A stretch of DNA of 64,000 nt, from positions 1 to 64,000 of the forward strand of contig NW_026516828.1 of the NCBI RefSeq assembly GCF_025766255.1, read 5' to 3'. The translations under genes and the position numbers were made by a program. Under the pieces are notes generated by a model, which made no database searches, was not told where the DNA came from, and was given only the letters and a program-made list of their open reading frames with translations. The stretch comes from Zychaea mexicana. Lineage: Eukaryota; Mucoromycota; Mucoromycetes; Mucorales; Lichtheimiaceae. Below are positions 1 through 13,890 of this stretch, piece by piece (the stretch's first letter is position 1; every line of letters starts with the position of its first letter).

Positions 1-330
1 GTCGCTACCTCAGCAGAGTATAACACGATTACTTTCTATGCACAATATTTCATGACGCTATAATTATTAATAATAGTAATATCTTAATTACACAAACGTT
101 CTTTCTCTTTGAAGGAAATCCGCTGGTTTGCAGATACCTCATCTCTGACTTTGAAAAAAGAGAGCCTACAGCGCAATTAGGCGACCTCAGTTGATAGGTG
201 GAGTGTGTCTTTCTTCCCCCCCCCAAAAAAAAATATCCCCCCTCTCTCTCTCTCTCCTCGTCCCCCTTTTTTTTTCGTAAAAGTTCCTCTCCCCCTCATC
301 TCGTTTACTCTTCTTCAGCCGTACACACAA

Positions 331-1949
<1,619 letters not shown>

Positions 1950-2333
1950 ACCCAACCAAACAAGCCCCCAGTTTGTCAATATTTCTTCTTCTTCTTTTTC
2001 CTTTCATGTATACCGTTTTCCTCATTCTTTCTTTTTTTACTACCAACTCTTTCTTTGAATCTATCTCTGCCCAAAAACAAACAAACAAAAAGGAATTCTT
2101 TTTTCTTTTTTATTACTCAAATTTATTTACATGCATAAATGTTCGGTGGCTGATAGGATTGTATGTGTGTATTGTGTATGAGAAGAAGGAGTATAGGTTG
2201 TGTGTGTGTGTGTGTGTGGGATTAATACATGCACTTTAGCTGTTGTGGAATACGAGCGTCGGGAGGGGAAGGGTTAAATTATAGAGACTGGGTACGTTAA
2301 AAGTAAAAAGAAAAAAAGGAGAATGGGGGTGAA

Positions 2334-2709
2334 TTAGGTCGATTCTTTCTTTCGCTTTAGTTTCTTTTGTGGATGATGTGCGGCGCCCTTGCGCGTGGGC
2401 GTCGTCTGTCGATGATTTGGATTCTGTCTTTGGATCTCTGCTAAACAATCATTGCAGTACCATTTCCCTGCAGGAGGCTCCGTCAAGCCCAAGCACTCCA
2501 TGTGGAACCATTCGTATGGACAGTTCTATCAAAGGTTCTTTTTGTTAGATATACATCATGTGTGCTTTGTATATTTCTTTACTTGACTTTACCTCGCCAT
2601 CACAGCCCACCATTTCTCCAAACGAAACCTGTCGACAATAGCAATAAAGCGGCTCCTCTTCATTATTCTCATCTCGTTCTTTTCGTTTCTTTCGCTGGTG
2701 TTGCTGTTG

Positions 2710-2740
<31 letters not shown>

Positions 2741-3782
2741 TGCAGTTGGCGCTGTTGCTGCTGTTGCTTAACTGCTTCAACGTACGGCTCTTCTTCTTCT
2801 TCTTCATCAAGCTCCTCTTCATCCTCTTCTTCATCATACACGGGACGCTTGTCTATATACGTACATTGATCAGCAAATACGTTCCCTCTCTCTCTCTCTC
2901 TCTCCCCTTTCCTTACTCCAGTGCTGCTGCTCCACCTCCACCCCCAAACGACTTACTTAAACGAGGCGTTTGTGATAATGATATGGAAGCTTGTGGTCGA
3001 GGTGTGAAAGTAGTATGGCTGCTGCCAATGTCAACCAAGTCGAGATCACTACCTAGTCTATGTAAATGACGATCCACCTACAGTTGTATTGTTTTCTTAT
3101 TTTAGCGCAACCTGTAATAATAAAGAAGTAGGGAGAGGGCCACAACCCTCACAGGCAAAGAAAAAGAAAACACTTGCCAGTTGTAAAGCTCCTTCCATTA
3201 ACTCGATTCTCTCCGTAGCAAGATCTTGTAGTTTGTCATAATCCCGTTGTATCCTTTTAACAAGAACTGGCTCATGGCGTTGGATCTTTTGCCTCTTTTC
3301 AATTTCGGGATGGAACCATTGTTTGTGAAGCTTGGCCAAATCATGTTGATGGACGTGAACTCGTCGTTCCAAGTCTAATCCGAGCTTTTTATTAGTTTTT
3401 TTTTTTTTGCTTTATTTCAGTTTATACATAGACACACGTATAGAGTGCTTCAGCTCTATGTAATGTGCGTTTTTTTTTACTATATTCTTCGTCTTTCTAC
3501 TTGCTTTGTGCCGTTTCATTTCGATTGAGTACTTCTGCCCAGTGATACTTTATTTCACTTGGAAGGTTCTCTAAACCTTTTCATACATGTGTGAACAAAA
3601 CAATAGATATCCCCCTCCTCCGTTGACTCATACACCACCAAAGAAAAAAGATTGCTTTCCTCTCTCCAAAGCGATTCGGAAAGTGCTCTTAAAATTAATC
3701 CTTTTTATTAAGAAGACGAAAGCTTACTTTGTACATATTCTTGAAGATATCGACCACTATCTTGTTGGATGTCGTTGTCCAT
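2334..3782 (-). CDS. ING-family PHD-finger chromatin protein
   Basis: Inhibitor-of-growth type histone reader, normally a subunit of histone acetyltransferase or deacetylase complexes that binds H3K4me3. Exons in coding order: 3782-3728, 3576-3505, 3374-3178, 3077-2957, 2852-2593, 2525-2334, giving 298 aa. The N-terminal ING helix region starts with YLQEYVQSLENLPSEIK and continues through RRVHVHQHDLAK to VDRHLHRLGSDL. An acidic stretch and a poly-Gln/Pro/Ser linker follow. The PHD finger has YCYCRQVSFGEMVGCDGE, CPYEWFHMECLGL and KWYCNDC, and the C-terminus is basic. Two introns (after 3505 and after 3178) fit only GC-AG splicing; the GT alternatives break the frame. Yng1, Yng2 and Pho23 subtypes cannot be separated here. 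Its start lies about 150 bp from the stop of the next gene on the same strand. Confidence 0.92.
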
Positions 3783-3931
3783 TTTTTTTTAATTTGTCGG
3801 GAAGGGAAAAAAGAAGTATTAAATTGTTCAAGCACACCAACAGAAACAATAACAACTCCCAAATTTTTTCGGTTAATTTTTGATATGTATATGGACTATG
3901 TGTATTTATATTAAATTTGAAAAAATAAATT

Positions 3932-4862
3932 TCATTGACGGTTCACCATGGCACCTCTTAATAATCCTTGACGGCTCGTTACAACGATTTCGTTGCCTCC
4001 TACTACATTGACATCGATTCCTCGCACCTGCCGCTGCGGTCCAATTATGTCTGGCACTGCCGCTACGTTATCCACCGTACCAATCATTTTGCCCGTCTCG
4101 ATATCCATGACTGTGATCCGCCCTTCCTCCGTAAGCAAGAATAAGGATGTCCGTAAAACATTGTATGCAGTATACTTGACTGGCATAGCTGTCTCATCGC
4201 CATCTTGTTCGCCGTTGCATTCGAATCGATGTACCAAAATCATTGGCTGTGTGTCTTTGGGTGGGGAATAGGGTAAATCAACCTCTGTTGATGATGATGA
4301 TCGTGTTGTTGTTGTTGTTGTTGTTGCTAACCCAGCAATAGCATCCATCATAAAGGATGACAAGTCTCCTTGTTCGTTCAACATCCGTCGTGCTAATTGC
4401 TTGAGTTTTGGTGTGCCTCGTTTCCACCAGAAAAATTGTTGCGAGTGATCCTGCTCAACTCCTTCTTCACTTTGCTCGCCTTGTACAGTTGCATTGTTAT
4501 CGCCTGACAGTGGGTTCCAGTCCACCCGCAAAAGGTACGAAATATCCCATACTTTGATCTCTAACCGATCGTTACGATTGTCACCCACTGCTATTAATCT
4601 GAACCCGCGTCGAGCAAAGTCTTCTTTTGTGCATGGTTTATGTTCATCGCCCCAGTATGGCGGTAATACCATTGTAGCTTCTAATCCCCAAGGCTGTACG
4701 ACTGATCGATCATCGCCGTCATTGTCTTCATCGTCGTCGAGCTGGAAATCCATATTATCATCCCGACCCAACATGAACCGCTCCAAGTCAAATGTTAGAT
4801 GATTAGCCGGGGGTGGTGGCGCTACATTTTCATCATGCTGTTGAGGAGTCACAACGACATGC

Positions 4863-4893
<31 letters not shown>

Positions 4894-7153
4894 CTTCCTG
4901 CCGTTGCAGTTGTTGTTGTTGTTGTTGTTGTTGTTGTTGCTGCTGCTGCTGCTGCATGCGTTCATCTCGGGTCTTCCAAGGTAACACGCCAACTTTTAAA
5001 CCAAAGCGCCAGTCATAAACAGTGAGTTCATCGGTGACATAACTGCCTGTGCATATCAGATGGTTGAGCTGCGGCGGATGTCGAAAATGGATCATGCAAC
5101 TGATTTTTCGGCCCATCGGTATCCTAGCAATCACCGCCGCAGGGGGACCATAGGAACGTGGCCTGACGCCCATTGTGCCTCGCAAAAGCCGTAATCTGCG
5201 ATTAAATCGCATGTCACCATTACTACTACTACTACTGCCACCACCACCGTTGTTGCCTGCCACTGTTGCCGCAGTCGTAATAGGAAACAAAGGCATAAAT
5301 CGTCGAATGCTAGAGTCCCAAACAACGGGCTCTGTGGATGGATCGAGGATACTACAATCCCCACGAATATCGAACCGCACAAGACGGCCACACCCAGACA
5401 CATGTGGAAAATCGGGCCCAATCGCCAACATAAAGGCAGTGTAATGAATGTCAAAGTTGGCATATTCTGGCGCGACAATTTGCATCCATTCTCGAACACT
5501 TTCTTGTTCTTCTTGTTCTTCTTTTTTGCGTCCGTGATCGCCGTCGTCGTTGCCATCGTTCGATCGACACCAAGATGCTTCGGAGAAGAAAAACACATCC
5601 CGCCCCAACAGCTGACCATCCATATTCAAATGTGCCACGCATTGCGTTGCACCACAATCAAACAGTCGAAATATAAGCACAGTTTGCCATAAATCGACTC
5701 GGTCCTCGCCTTCGAAATCATCCTGGTGGTTGTTGACAATCAACGGCTGTCCGATAGCCAGTGAGAACAATCGAATCTTGTGCGTCTCTTTACCACTTCC
5801 ATCTTCCTGGTTGTTGTTGTTGTTGGGAGAAAACATGCGGATGCTTTGGATCCCCGTGATCTGACAGGATGTGTCTGCAGGCGCAAAGCTCAAGTCGAAC
5901 TCGCGGATCAGTCGCCAAGACGGATACTCCCAAAACAGAATCTTGTGTTCGGAGCGTTGCGGATGATGATGGAGTCCATTTTGTGGCGGTTCTTTGCGAT
6001 GTTTACCCGTGGCTACCACGCCTGTTTTTGTCACACGGTCGATATCTACCACCAAAGGGTCCTGTATCCGGAATGGCGGTGGGTAGTAGAACTGTTGCTG
6101 TTGTTGTTGCATCGGCCGTTCAAAGACGGGTTCTTCACGAATATTGGCGAGTTGGGAAAGTGCTGGCTGGGGTTCGAAAGTGTTTAATGATGCTTGGTTC
6201 TGCACTTGACGATGGAGTTGATCCAAAAGGGTGCGGTTGTAATCATAGTTGTTGTTGGTGCTGTTATTGTCGTTATTATTATTGGTACTGCTGTCACCTC
6301 GACTGGGAATCGGTGTTGACGCCGTTGTGTTGACTGGCGTGGTATTGTGCTGCGGTGAGGATGGTAAAGTTGGCAGGGGTGGTAACGAAGAGGATGGCCA
6401 AGGCAAGTCCTGGATATTCGTGGGTGATGGCGATGACGTTGAGGGTGAGGTAATAGTAGTATTCGAAGATCGGTGAATGATTGGCATAGACGAGGATGAG
6501 TGTGGGGACGGCGATCGTTTGTTAATACTGCTGCTGTTACTGTTATTATTGCAACATGCAGTCTTGTAATGGGGTGAGGATGTTGAAGGTCGTAATCGGC
6601 TTCCGCCGTCATCTTGCTGTTGTTCAGCCAATTTACGTTTCTGTGGTACTTTGCTCTGTCGTAAAGCAGCTGCTTTATTTTTTGCCTCGATACTGGTTTC
6701 GTCGGGTACAAACTCTAATGAAAACGACTGTGCTCGACGTTTCTGCTTGGCAATATGCACCATAAAGTCTTTCCAGTCGATCAAGGGTTGCGCACGAGAA
6801 TTGCATTGCACTTGTGAACTCCATGTGGGATAATTGCTTCGAAACACTTGAAACCATAATTGGGTTTCTTGAGTAATTCTATTTTTTCATAGTGAATTAT
6901 GAGTCGAGAACGGATACAATGAGAAACAAAACTTGTTAGAAGAAAGATACTGTGTTGTTGCGATTCAACAATACTGCTGTTACAAAGCACTATCTTTTTG
7001 GAGGTGGTGGTGGTGGTGGTGGAGAGAGGGAGGGGGGATGGAGACGGACCTGTAGAATCTTTTACAAACGAGCTCTAATCGTAAAAGCTGCTCTGCATCT
7101 TTTGTCAACAAGGAGAATATGCGTAGTATTAGTTCGTCTGGTAATAAGTCCAT
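3932..7153 (-). CDS. F-box protein with large low-complexity and propeller-like region
   Basis: Probable substrate-recognition subunit of an SCF ubiquitin ligase. Exon 1 is 7153-7050 and encodes the F-box (starts MDLLPDELILRIFSLL; ends KRFYR). Exon 2 is 6878-3932, beginning with TQETQLWFQVF, the normal F-box exit helix. The total is 1016 aa. The middle is rich in Ser, Pro, Asn and Thr; a poly-Gln block encoded around 4862-4960 interrupts the C-terminal half. Flanking segments contain blade-like strands (for example TELTVYDWR and LEIKVWDIS) suggestive of a degenerate WD-type propeller, but I see no canonical GH/WD repeats. The start is the ATG immediately before the F-box. It is divergent from the FHA gene with 189 bp between starts, probably a shared promoter. 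The target is unknown. Confidence 0.85.
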
Positions 7154-7342
7154 GTAAAAAGTGTAAGATTGAAGGAAACGAGGGAGTAGTGTGGCAAATA
7201 GAGGTGGAAGGAAAAGAAGGTTGGAGGGATAGAGAGAATGGAAAAGAAAGTGGGGTCGGTGGGTCAAAACTGTTGCCTAAAAGCTGTGTCTATGTGTTCA
7301 TCCCCCTCCACCCCCACTTTTTTAGTTTACTCCAAAAAAAAA

Positions 7343-8989
7343 ATGTCTGACGACGGATTCGCCATTCCTGCAGCACCAAAGCGAAAATCACAAGAGCCAG
7401 CACAACCACAATCACCACCATCGCCACAACAACAAGACGCGCCTCCACTCCCTTATAAAAAGCCAGAATGGAGTGCACTGGCACAGCACGGGTATGGTTT
7501 TGAGGTACTCAAGGGTGGTCTCAGCTTGGACAAGATTCATGGTCCACAGAAAGAATTCGCTACGATCGGTATGTCTTTGTTGTCAATTTCTTCCCAATCG
7601 CACTTGTTGGTTCTCTTCATAATTGACAAGAGCACTAATTGCAATAAATAACTTCTTGACGATATAGGCCGATTACCACTTTGCGACATTCAAATGGAAC
7701 ATCCTGTAAGTTGATCTTTCTTTGTTTATAGAGCGTGTCTTGTCGCTATTGTTGCTAAGTATCCCTTTTTAAAAAACAGTCAATATCTCGATATCATGCA
7801 GTGATACAATTTAATCACGATGGCAACGCATTTATCTATGATTTGGACAGCGCACACGGAACACGCGTCAATAAACAACGCATAGCACCACGAACACATA
7901 TTCCACTACAACCGGGCGATCAAGTCCGTTTTGGTGAAAGTACGCGAATTTGCATTTTCGACACAGACCAGCAGTTGGATGAAGAAGAAGAAATTGAAAA
8001 GGAAGAAGCTATTCGTCATCGGTCGCGGGCAGCCATGACACAACATGCGGCAGAAGAAAGGAACATTGCAGCAGAAGAAGAAGGCATATCATGGTATGAA
8101 GATACATATATCGCATCTGTTTTGAAAGAGCAAAGGAAAACTAACTGTAAAAAAATATCAAAGGGGATTTCAAGAAGACGCTGTCGAGGAACCAGACGAG
8201 GATGATGAAGAAGAAGAGGGCGAGCAGAATCAGGAAGGACCACGATCGGGTGATGCAGACTTGATTGATGTTGTTAAAGAGAAAATGATGTCCGAAGATG
8301 CCAGTAAGTACTAGTCGTAGAAGTAATAGGGTCCCATCTCGTTGCATTATGACTTTTTCTCTAACTTTTTATTTTTAACGTGATAGAACGGCGGCGAGAT
8401 GAATTGGATATCATGTACGGTGATGAAAGTGATGAAGAGGCGCTCTATGATAAAACAGGTATTGCCATTGTTTGTTTGTGTGATTCGAGAAAGATAAATA
8501 CTAACTGGTGTCTCATTTATCAGCTCCCAAGAAGAAAAAAGCAAAGACGACAAACAAGGCCGAGACATATCAAGACTTGGTAAATCGCAAAAAGGAATCG
8601 GATAAGGAGATCACGGCACTGGAGGCCGATTTGAAACTGCGGAAAAAAGAAGGTAACATTGTTGATTACGGAACCGCTGAAAAAAGAAAGTAATTAATCA
8701 TGCCCAATTTATCATCAATTAGTTGAAGACGGAAAGAGCAAAGAAAAGGCGGATGACGAGGATCTGGATGCGTACATGAAGAGCTTGTCAAAGAAATCCG
8801 AAAACAAGCCATCCGTGTATAAGCTTGAAAGTGATTTGAAGAAACTACGCAAGGTACAGTAGTAGATACATAGTCGTTGTAGAGAGAGAAGGGACACACA
8901 ATATAACACATTTTATATATATTTAGGAAAACGAACGGTTAGCGAAGCTCGTAGAGCTGACCAAACCATCCGACATTTTCAACAGCTAG
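7343..8989 (+). CDS. FHA-domain protein, kanadaptin (SLC4A1AP)-like
   Basis: Phosphothreonine-binding FHA protein of the kanadaptin type, a nuclear family of poorly defined role. Exons: 7343-7568, 7668-7705, 7780-8093, 8164-8303, 8387-8458, 8524-8652, 8723-8853, 8927-8989, giving 370 aa with every phase matching. After a Pro/Gln-rich leader the FHA domain (about residues 50-150) shows GRLPLCDI, HPSISRYHAV and the loop AHGTRVN, covering the conserved Gly-Arg, Ser-x-x-His and Asn positions. The FHA is followed by an acidic coiled region, the family motif GISWGF, a Lys-rich segment and a C-terminal coiled coil. The ATG at 7343 gives the shortest N-terminus consistent with the family; an in-frame extension upstream looks untranslated. 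Its stop lies 24 bp from the stop of the convergent NUDIX gene. Confidence 0.9.
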
Positions 8990-9013
8990 TGGCAAATGTG
9001 ATTAAATCATTCC

Positions 9014-9941
9014 TCAGAGCAAACCATGTTCAGCAAGGTAGTCGAGAGCCATCCAGGCAGTTTGAACACTGGGCAGCATGACCTGTCCGGTAGTAATAAA
9101 GCGTTTCAAGTCTGCAATAGGCACATCGTTAATAACCTCCATCCATTCCTCGTTATCGCGTGCGCGTGGTTGTGGATCTTGCTCTGGATCGATACAAAGA
9201 TAGGGAACGAATCTGTTCTTGCCCCATTTGAGTTCGCTGATGCCGTCAGGCTGGTCGTCGGGCAACATGTTGATCCATTTTCCTCCCTTCAGACGCGCTT
9301 CTTCCGATAATTCATGTTCTGCTGATTCGAGTGGACTATATCCGCGCAGCATATCATTTACAAGTATTAGGACACATCTTATAAGTAGGTGGTGGGAGAG
9401 AGAACGCACCTGCTGTGTTTTCTTCGGTCATATGATCCAGCTGTGCAAGTATATTTCTAAAAAGAGAGAATGTTGGCACACAAAAGGGTAATACAACAGC
9501 AGGCAAGCACCCATTTATGTTACCACTTCGTTTGTTCCTTGCGCGTACTCCTTTAGAATGCACGTCGTTTTCTATTGGCATATGTATAAGTTAGCTTGTC
9601 TTCCACGTGAGCGTTCCAAGGTTGTCTTGGCGCTGCAGAAGCAGTTTTACCTTTTTTGAATCAAACGTAAAGACAGTAACAAAAGTGGGATACGGTGTGT
9701 CGTGCCCGACGACATCCCATTCTATCTCCCGGCCATCATCAAAGCGTGTTTTGCGATTCCAGACTGAAATGTAACTGAATGTGTATACAGGTCCATTCAT
9801 AGATGAGTGACATTATCGTACACCGTAAAGAGAGAGAAAGAGAGAGAGAGAGGGAGGGGGAATATACCGTTTATGTAGTTGTGTTTCGCTAATGACAGTT
9901 GCAGCAGTGCCTTGCACGTTGAGCTGCAGTTTGTCAGCCAT
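9014..9941 (-). CDS. NUDIX-hydrolase-like protein
   Basis: Small NUDIX-fold protein. Exons: 9941-9868, 9774-9651, 9571-9524, 9456-9410, 9335-9014, giving 204 aa with consistent phases. Visible features are an N-terminal strand region (YISVWNRKTRF), the core strands FVTVFTFDSKKKTT and LKEYAQGTNEV, and a NUDIX-box-like helix SPLESAEHELSEEARLKGG, in which the ELxEE metal-binding core is present. The usual REUxEExG arginine is His and the Gly-rich strand before the helix is weak, so substrate and activity are uncertain; ADP-ribose or another nucleoside diphosphate derivative is the family default. The C-terminal part (PRARDNEEWMEV, MLPSVQTAWMALDYL) resembles a fungal subgroup I have seen before. 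The start ATG opens an exon with a clean donor. Read-through into the FHA gene is possible because the 3' ends nearly touch. Confidence 0.8.
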
Positions 9942-10567
9942 AGTAAACAATAAAATATGGACGAGTGTGTGTGCGTGTGTACGTGTACGTGGTAATAGGA
10001 CCCAGACACGGACGAATTAGAAGGGAGAGAGGGCCATTTCATTTCAGTCAGTGCTTTGCTTTTCTCGCTCCCTCCCTCTCTCTCTCTCGCTCTCTCTCTC
10101 TCTCGTGACACCTTGAATTCATGCTTCTCTTTCCCTCTCGCCTACTTTCTTTCTTCTTTCTCTTCTCACTTTCTTTGTTCGTTTCTACTCGCCAACAACA
10201 ACAAAAGTACTTGCCTCGCCCCAACCGACAGCTCTTTCACAACACTGAATAGCCATCATCATCAAAGGGGTCCTCTCTCTCTTCATATCTGAAACTACTG
10301 TCTGCACTAAAAAACTAGCTACCCCTCCCCTCTCTCTCCTTCCTTCCTTCCCACACCAACAACCCCCTTCCTTGGGCTTTCTCTGTTCTTTTCTTTTTTT
10401 TTTTACTTTCTTTCTTTTGAAGCTTTTGTCTTCTCACCTGAAACATAGACCTTCTTTGCTTTCAACCTCTTCTTTTTTTTTTACAACACACTTACGGGAA
10501 ACCCGGCTTTGAAAGAATCTTCTTCGCCTTTTTTGACAAAAGTCCAGTCCAGTCCCTTCATGACGCC
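9942..10567. promoter_or_regulatory. Divergent intergenic region with pyrimidine tracts
   Basis: About 630 bp between the divergent NUDIX and PSP1 genes. It contains long (CT)n/(GA)n blocks near 10070-10105 and many C/T-rich runs up to 10500, typical of fungal core promoters and 5' leaders. A four-codon upstream ORF (10560-10571) overlaps the PSP1 start. No specific factor site can be defended. Confidence 0.5.
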
Positions 10568-12336
10568 ATGATCTCGCAAATGTCTCGAACTATTCATCCA
10601 AGCAATGTAAGCGCCCTTAACTTGTCCTTTTTTTTTGTATGTTTCAAGTTTCTTTGTTTCCCAAGCTTAACTCTATTGAGGGGTTTTTTGGGTGCCCAAA
10701 AAACAAAAATAGACACTGTCGAGTAATGACGATGGAAGCAGTGACCTGAGTCATTCGTCATCTGCTTTGACCAACACCTCACGGTCAACCTGGAAGGCAG
10801 TGGGCAGTCCGCCTCGAGCTATTGGTGGTGGTGGTAATAATGGACGACAAAGCCTTCTTTCACAGTCTCAAACAAACAACAGCAACAATGCCTCGACAAC
10901 AACAACAACTACTACGACGACGACGACGACAAACGCACCCAACAGCACTTCAACAATCAACAACAACAACAACTTTGACTATTCTCGTTCCATGACCGGT
11001 AACAATACGAACAGTGGTGTCACCGCTACCACACCAGATCACCATCATCCATCTTCCCTCAGCTGGTTCCAACAAGATTATGCTTTCCCACCGGTCCGCA
11101 GAAACTCAGCAGTAAGCACCGCAGCTGCCGCCGCTGCCGGTCCTCCTCCTCCTTCTACTCCAGTAGTAGCAGCAGCGCCCTGGGCAACCACTACCACAAC
11201 AACAACAACAACAACTGCTACTCTTCCTACACCTCCACCATCCATTTCGGCTTGTTCAAACGCCTTTTTCCCTCCCCCTCCGCACCCTACCGCCGCTGAC
11301 CGTCGCTCATCCTTGAACGAGTACCCCGATATTGCTTCGGTGCCCATGCTGCCCGAGGTTTCGACAGAGCCGTTTTTTAGAGAACACCGCAGCATGTCAT
11401 ACTCCATTGACAATACTAGTAACGGTACTACTACCGCTGCTGCTTCCGGGGACTATAATCCACGATTTGCACAACATCTGGTGACCATGCACGAAGAAGA
11501 GGATGATGACAATATTTACGGTGAAGATGACGACAATCTAGAATACAACAACACTAGCAACGAAGAGTTGATTATGCCACCCACCATGGATGATGAGATG
11601 CTTGCTGCGGCACAACTTCGCGCCCGGTCCAAATCCTCGGCTGCTGCATTTGATATTTGGCATCCAGCACATCCTTCTTCCGAAGATTCTTGGATGGGTG
11701 CCGCCGCTCGTCTGGCAAGTCAACGCAGATCGTCTGTAGCGCATGCACCGCCCCCTTCTTCTTTTCACCATCATCATCATCATCAACAGCAGCAATCCCA
11801 TTCGTACCACCATCCACATCATCACAACCTCAACCACCATCATCATCAAGCAAGTCTTGGTTCTGTGTATTCCCCACCTCCACTCCCACCTTCTTCTTCT
11901 TCGTACATGTCGAATGGCGATCGTGAACGCTTGGCTAGCTTGCGAAGGTTTTCATTATCGCCCATGCCTGAAAGCAGAATACAGGGAGGTGTACCAACTG
12001 GTGCTGCGCCAGTGTCTTCGACGGATGCGGATAGAAAGTGAGTCAGTGGCGGATCAAAAAAGGGAGATAAAAAGAGACGACACATGTTGACTTTGTTCTA
12101 TATATTAGTGCATTTGCGTTCCTCAATCAAAGACGCCATTCACTGGCCATGCCTGTCCCACAAAACAGCAATGTCAGCGTCAATGAGTTAATGGAAGGGT
12201 TGCAAAGCTTAAGGATACAAGGAAATGCCACCCCGCCTTCTTCATATCCATCTGCTGCTGCAGTAGCGGCAGCGGCGGCGGCGGCGGCAGCAGCATCAGG
12301 TGGTCAGCCATCCATATCTCACCATCACCAACAACA

Positions 12337-12368
<32 letters not shown>

Positions 12369-13150
12369 AGGATGACTTATCAATCGAATACCCACCAGAA
12401 AACATGGGCAAAGGATCCTTGTTGGCAGAGATTGATGAAACAGCCTTGTTTTGTGTGGTCGAGTTCAAACGAGGACGATCGGACATGTACTTTTCGCAAC
12501 CGGATCAGCCCACACCGTCGCGCAACGATCTGGTCATTGTGGAAGCGGATCGGGGTCATGATTTGGGCAAGGTGACGTTGGACAGAATAAGTCGGTCGCA
12601 ACTGGTATCCATGATCAAGCAACAACAAGAAAAGCAACAACAACAACAGCAGCAACAGCAGCAGTTGAATGGAAATGGAACAACAGAAGAAACCACTACA
12701 GCAGCAAAGAAGAAAGAGGTCTCGATAAAACAAGTCATTCGGTTGGCCAAGCCGGCAGAAATCACGCTACTCATGGGTAAAAGTCAAGATGAAGCCAAAG
12801 CTCTTTTGGTGTGTCAAAGTAAAGTGAAGCAGAAGCAGATGCCGATGCAAGTGGTGGATGCAGAATACCAATGGTACGTTTGTCAATGGGGTTTTGCTTT
12901 GTTGACGGTACAAGTGTTACTAATGCTTCTCGACTTAGGGACAAGCGCAAACTGACGTTTTACTTTATTGCGGACCGTCGTGTGGATTTCCGAGAACTAG
13001 TGCGCGATCTCTTCAAACTGTACAAGACAAGAATTTGGATGTAAGTAAATTTTTTTCTTTTTTTACGGGTTCTAGGTTACAATGATAACTTACTGTCTTT
13101 TTTGGGGGGGTTGTTGTTGTAGGTGTGCTGTTGGTTCCAACCAATCTTAA
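10568..13150 (+). CDS. PSP1-domain protein with long disordered N-terminus
   Basis: Member of the PSP1 family; yeast Psp1 is a low-complexity cytoplasmic protein whose biochemical role is not settled. Exons: 10568-10606, 10713-12037, 12109-12873, 12939-13040, 13123-13150, giving 752 aa. The first ~560 residues are disordered: Asn/Thr runs, poly-Ala, His-rich and Gln-rich blocks. Possible phosphosites include RRNSA, RRSSV and RRFSLS. The conserved C-terminal domain (about residues 565-745) reads FCVVEFKRGRSDMYF, VIVEADRGHDLGKV, LLVCQSKV, then KLTFYFIADRRVDFRELVRDLFK and YKTRIWM, interrupted by a poly-Gln insert. The start is the first ATG after the leader, overlapped by a tiny upstream ORF that could lower translation. 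It converges with the R3B2-like gene. Confidence 0.88.
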
Positions 13151-13890
13151 CAGCCCCATTCAGTCCTACCTTCCTGAACCTCTTTCCATTTGCACGCACA
13201 CACACAAGCCCAGCTCGATCCGTATATACAGAAATGACATACAAGAAATAACCCTGCATGTTACATATAGCAAAAACAGACACTTATAGAAGATCTTTTT
13301 TTTTTCTCTCTCTTTATCCTTTTCTTCCTTTTACCCTTTTACCCTTTGTCCCAATCCTCTCTCTCTCTCTCCCCTTCTATCCCGTGATATATCTCTCACT
13401 TATGCAATGCAACAAAAAAAAAAGAAGTACAATCTTTTGTTTGGTAGATCTAATTCATGTAAATAACGTTTAAATTTACCAGCAATTTATAATATGTTGT
13501 TTTTATTTGTTCTTTAAAGCCAGGTCATATTAGCTCAGAACGGATGGTGGGGTTTGGGGTGTGGGTGACTAAAAGTAGCAAGTGGTGTGGGTGTTATGTC
13601 AATACAAAATGTACAATAAAAGTATAATGGTAAGGATATGGTGATGACGATGGTTTGCAAGGATGGAGATATACGTTCGGCATCATAGAAATAAACGAAG
13701 TATAGTGTATAGTGGGGAGAAGAGGAGGAGAAAGATATGTAAAGAAGAAGAAGAAGAAAAGAGATAATGCTGTGCTAAGAGAAGAAAAAGAAGATTGATG
13801 CTGATGATGATGATGATGAGATGACGGTGATGACGAGGGTAATGTTGACGGTGCCAAAGAACTACACCCAGCAGTGGATGTTGTAATAAG
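13151..13890. other. Convergent 3' intergenic region
   Basis: Region between two convergent stops. It holds T-rich and C/T-rich 3' leader sequence and AATAAA-like signals (for example near 13614) and nothing else I can support as a gene. Confidence 0.5.

Noticed and set aside
4799..5025. Poly-Leu and poly-Val frames on the plus strand
   Set aside because: These are the complement of the CAG/CAA poly-Gln tract of the F-box gene.
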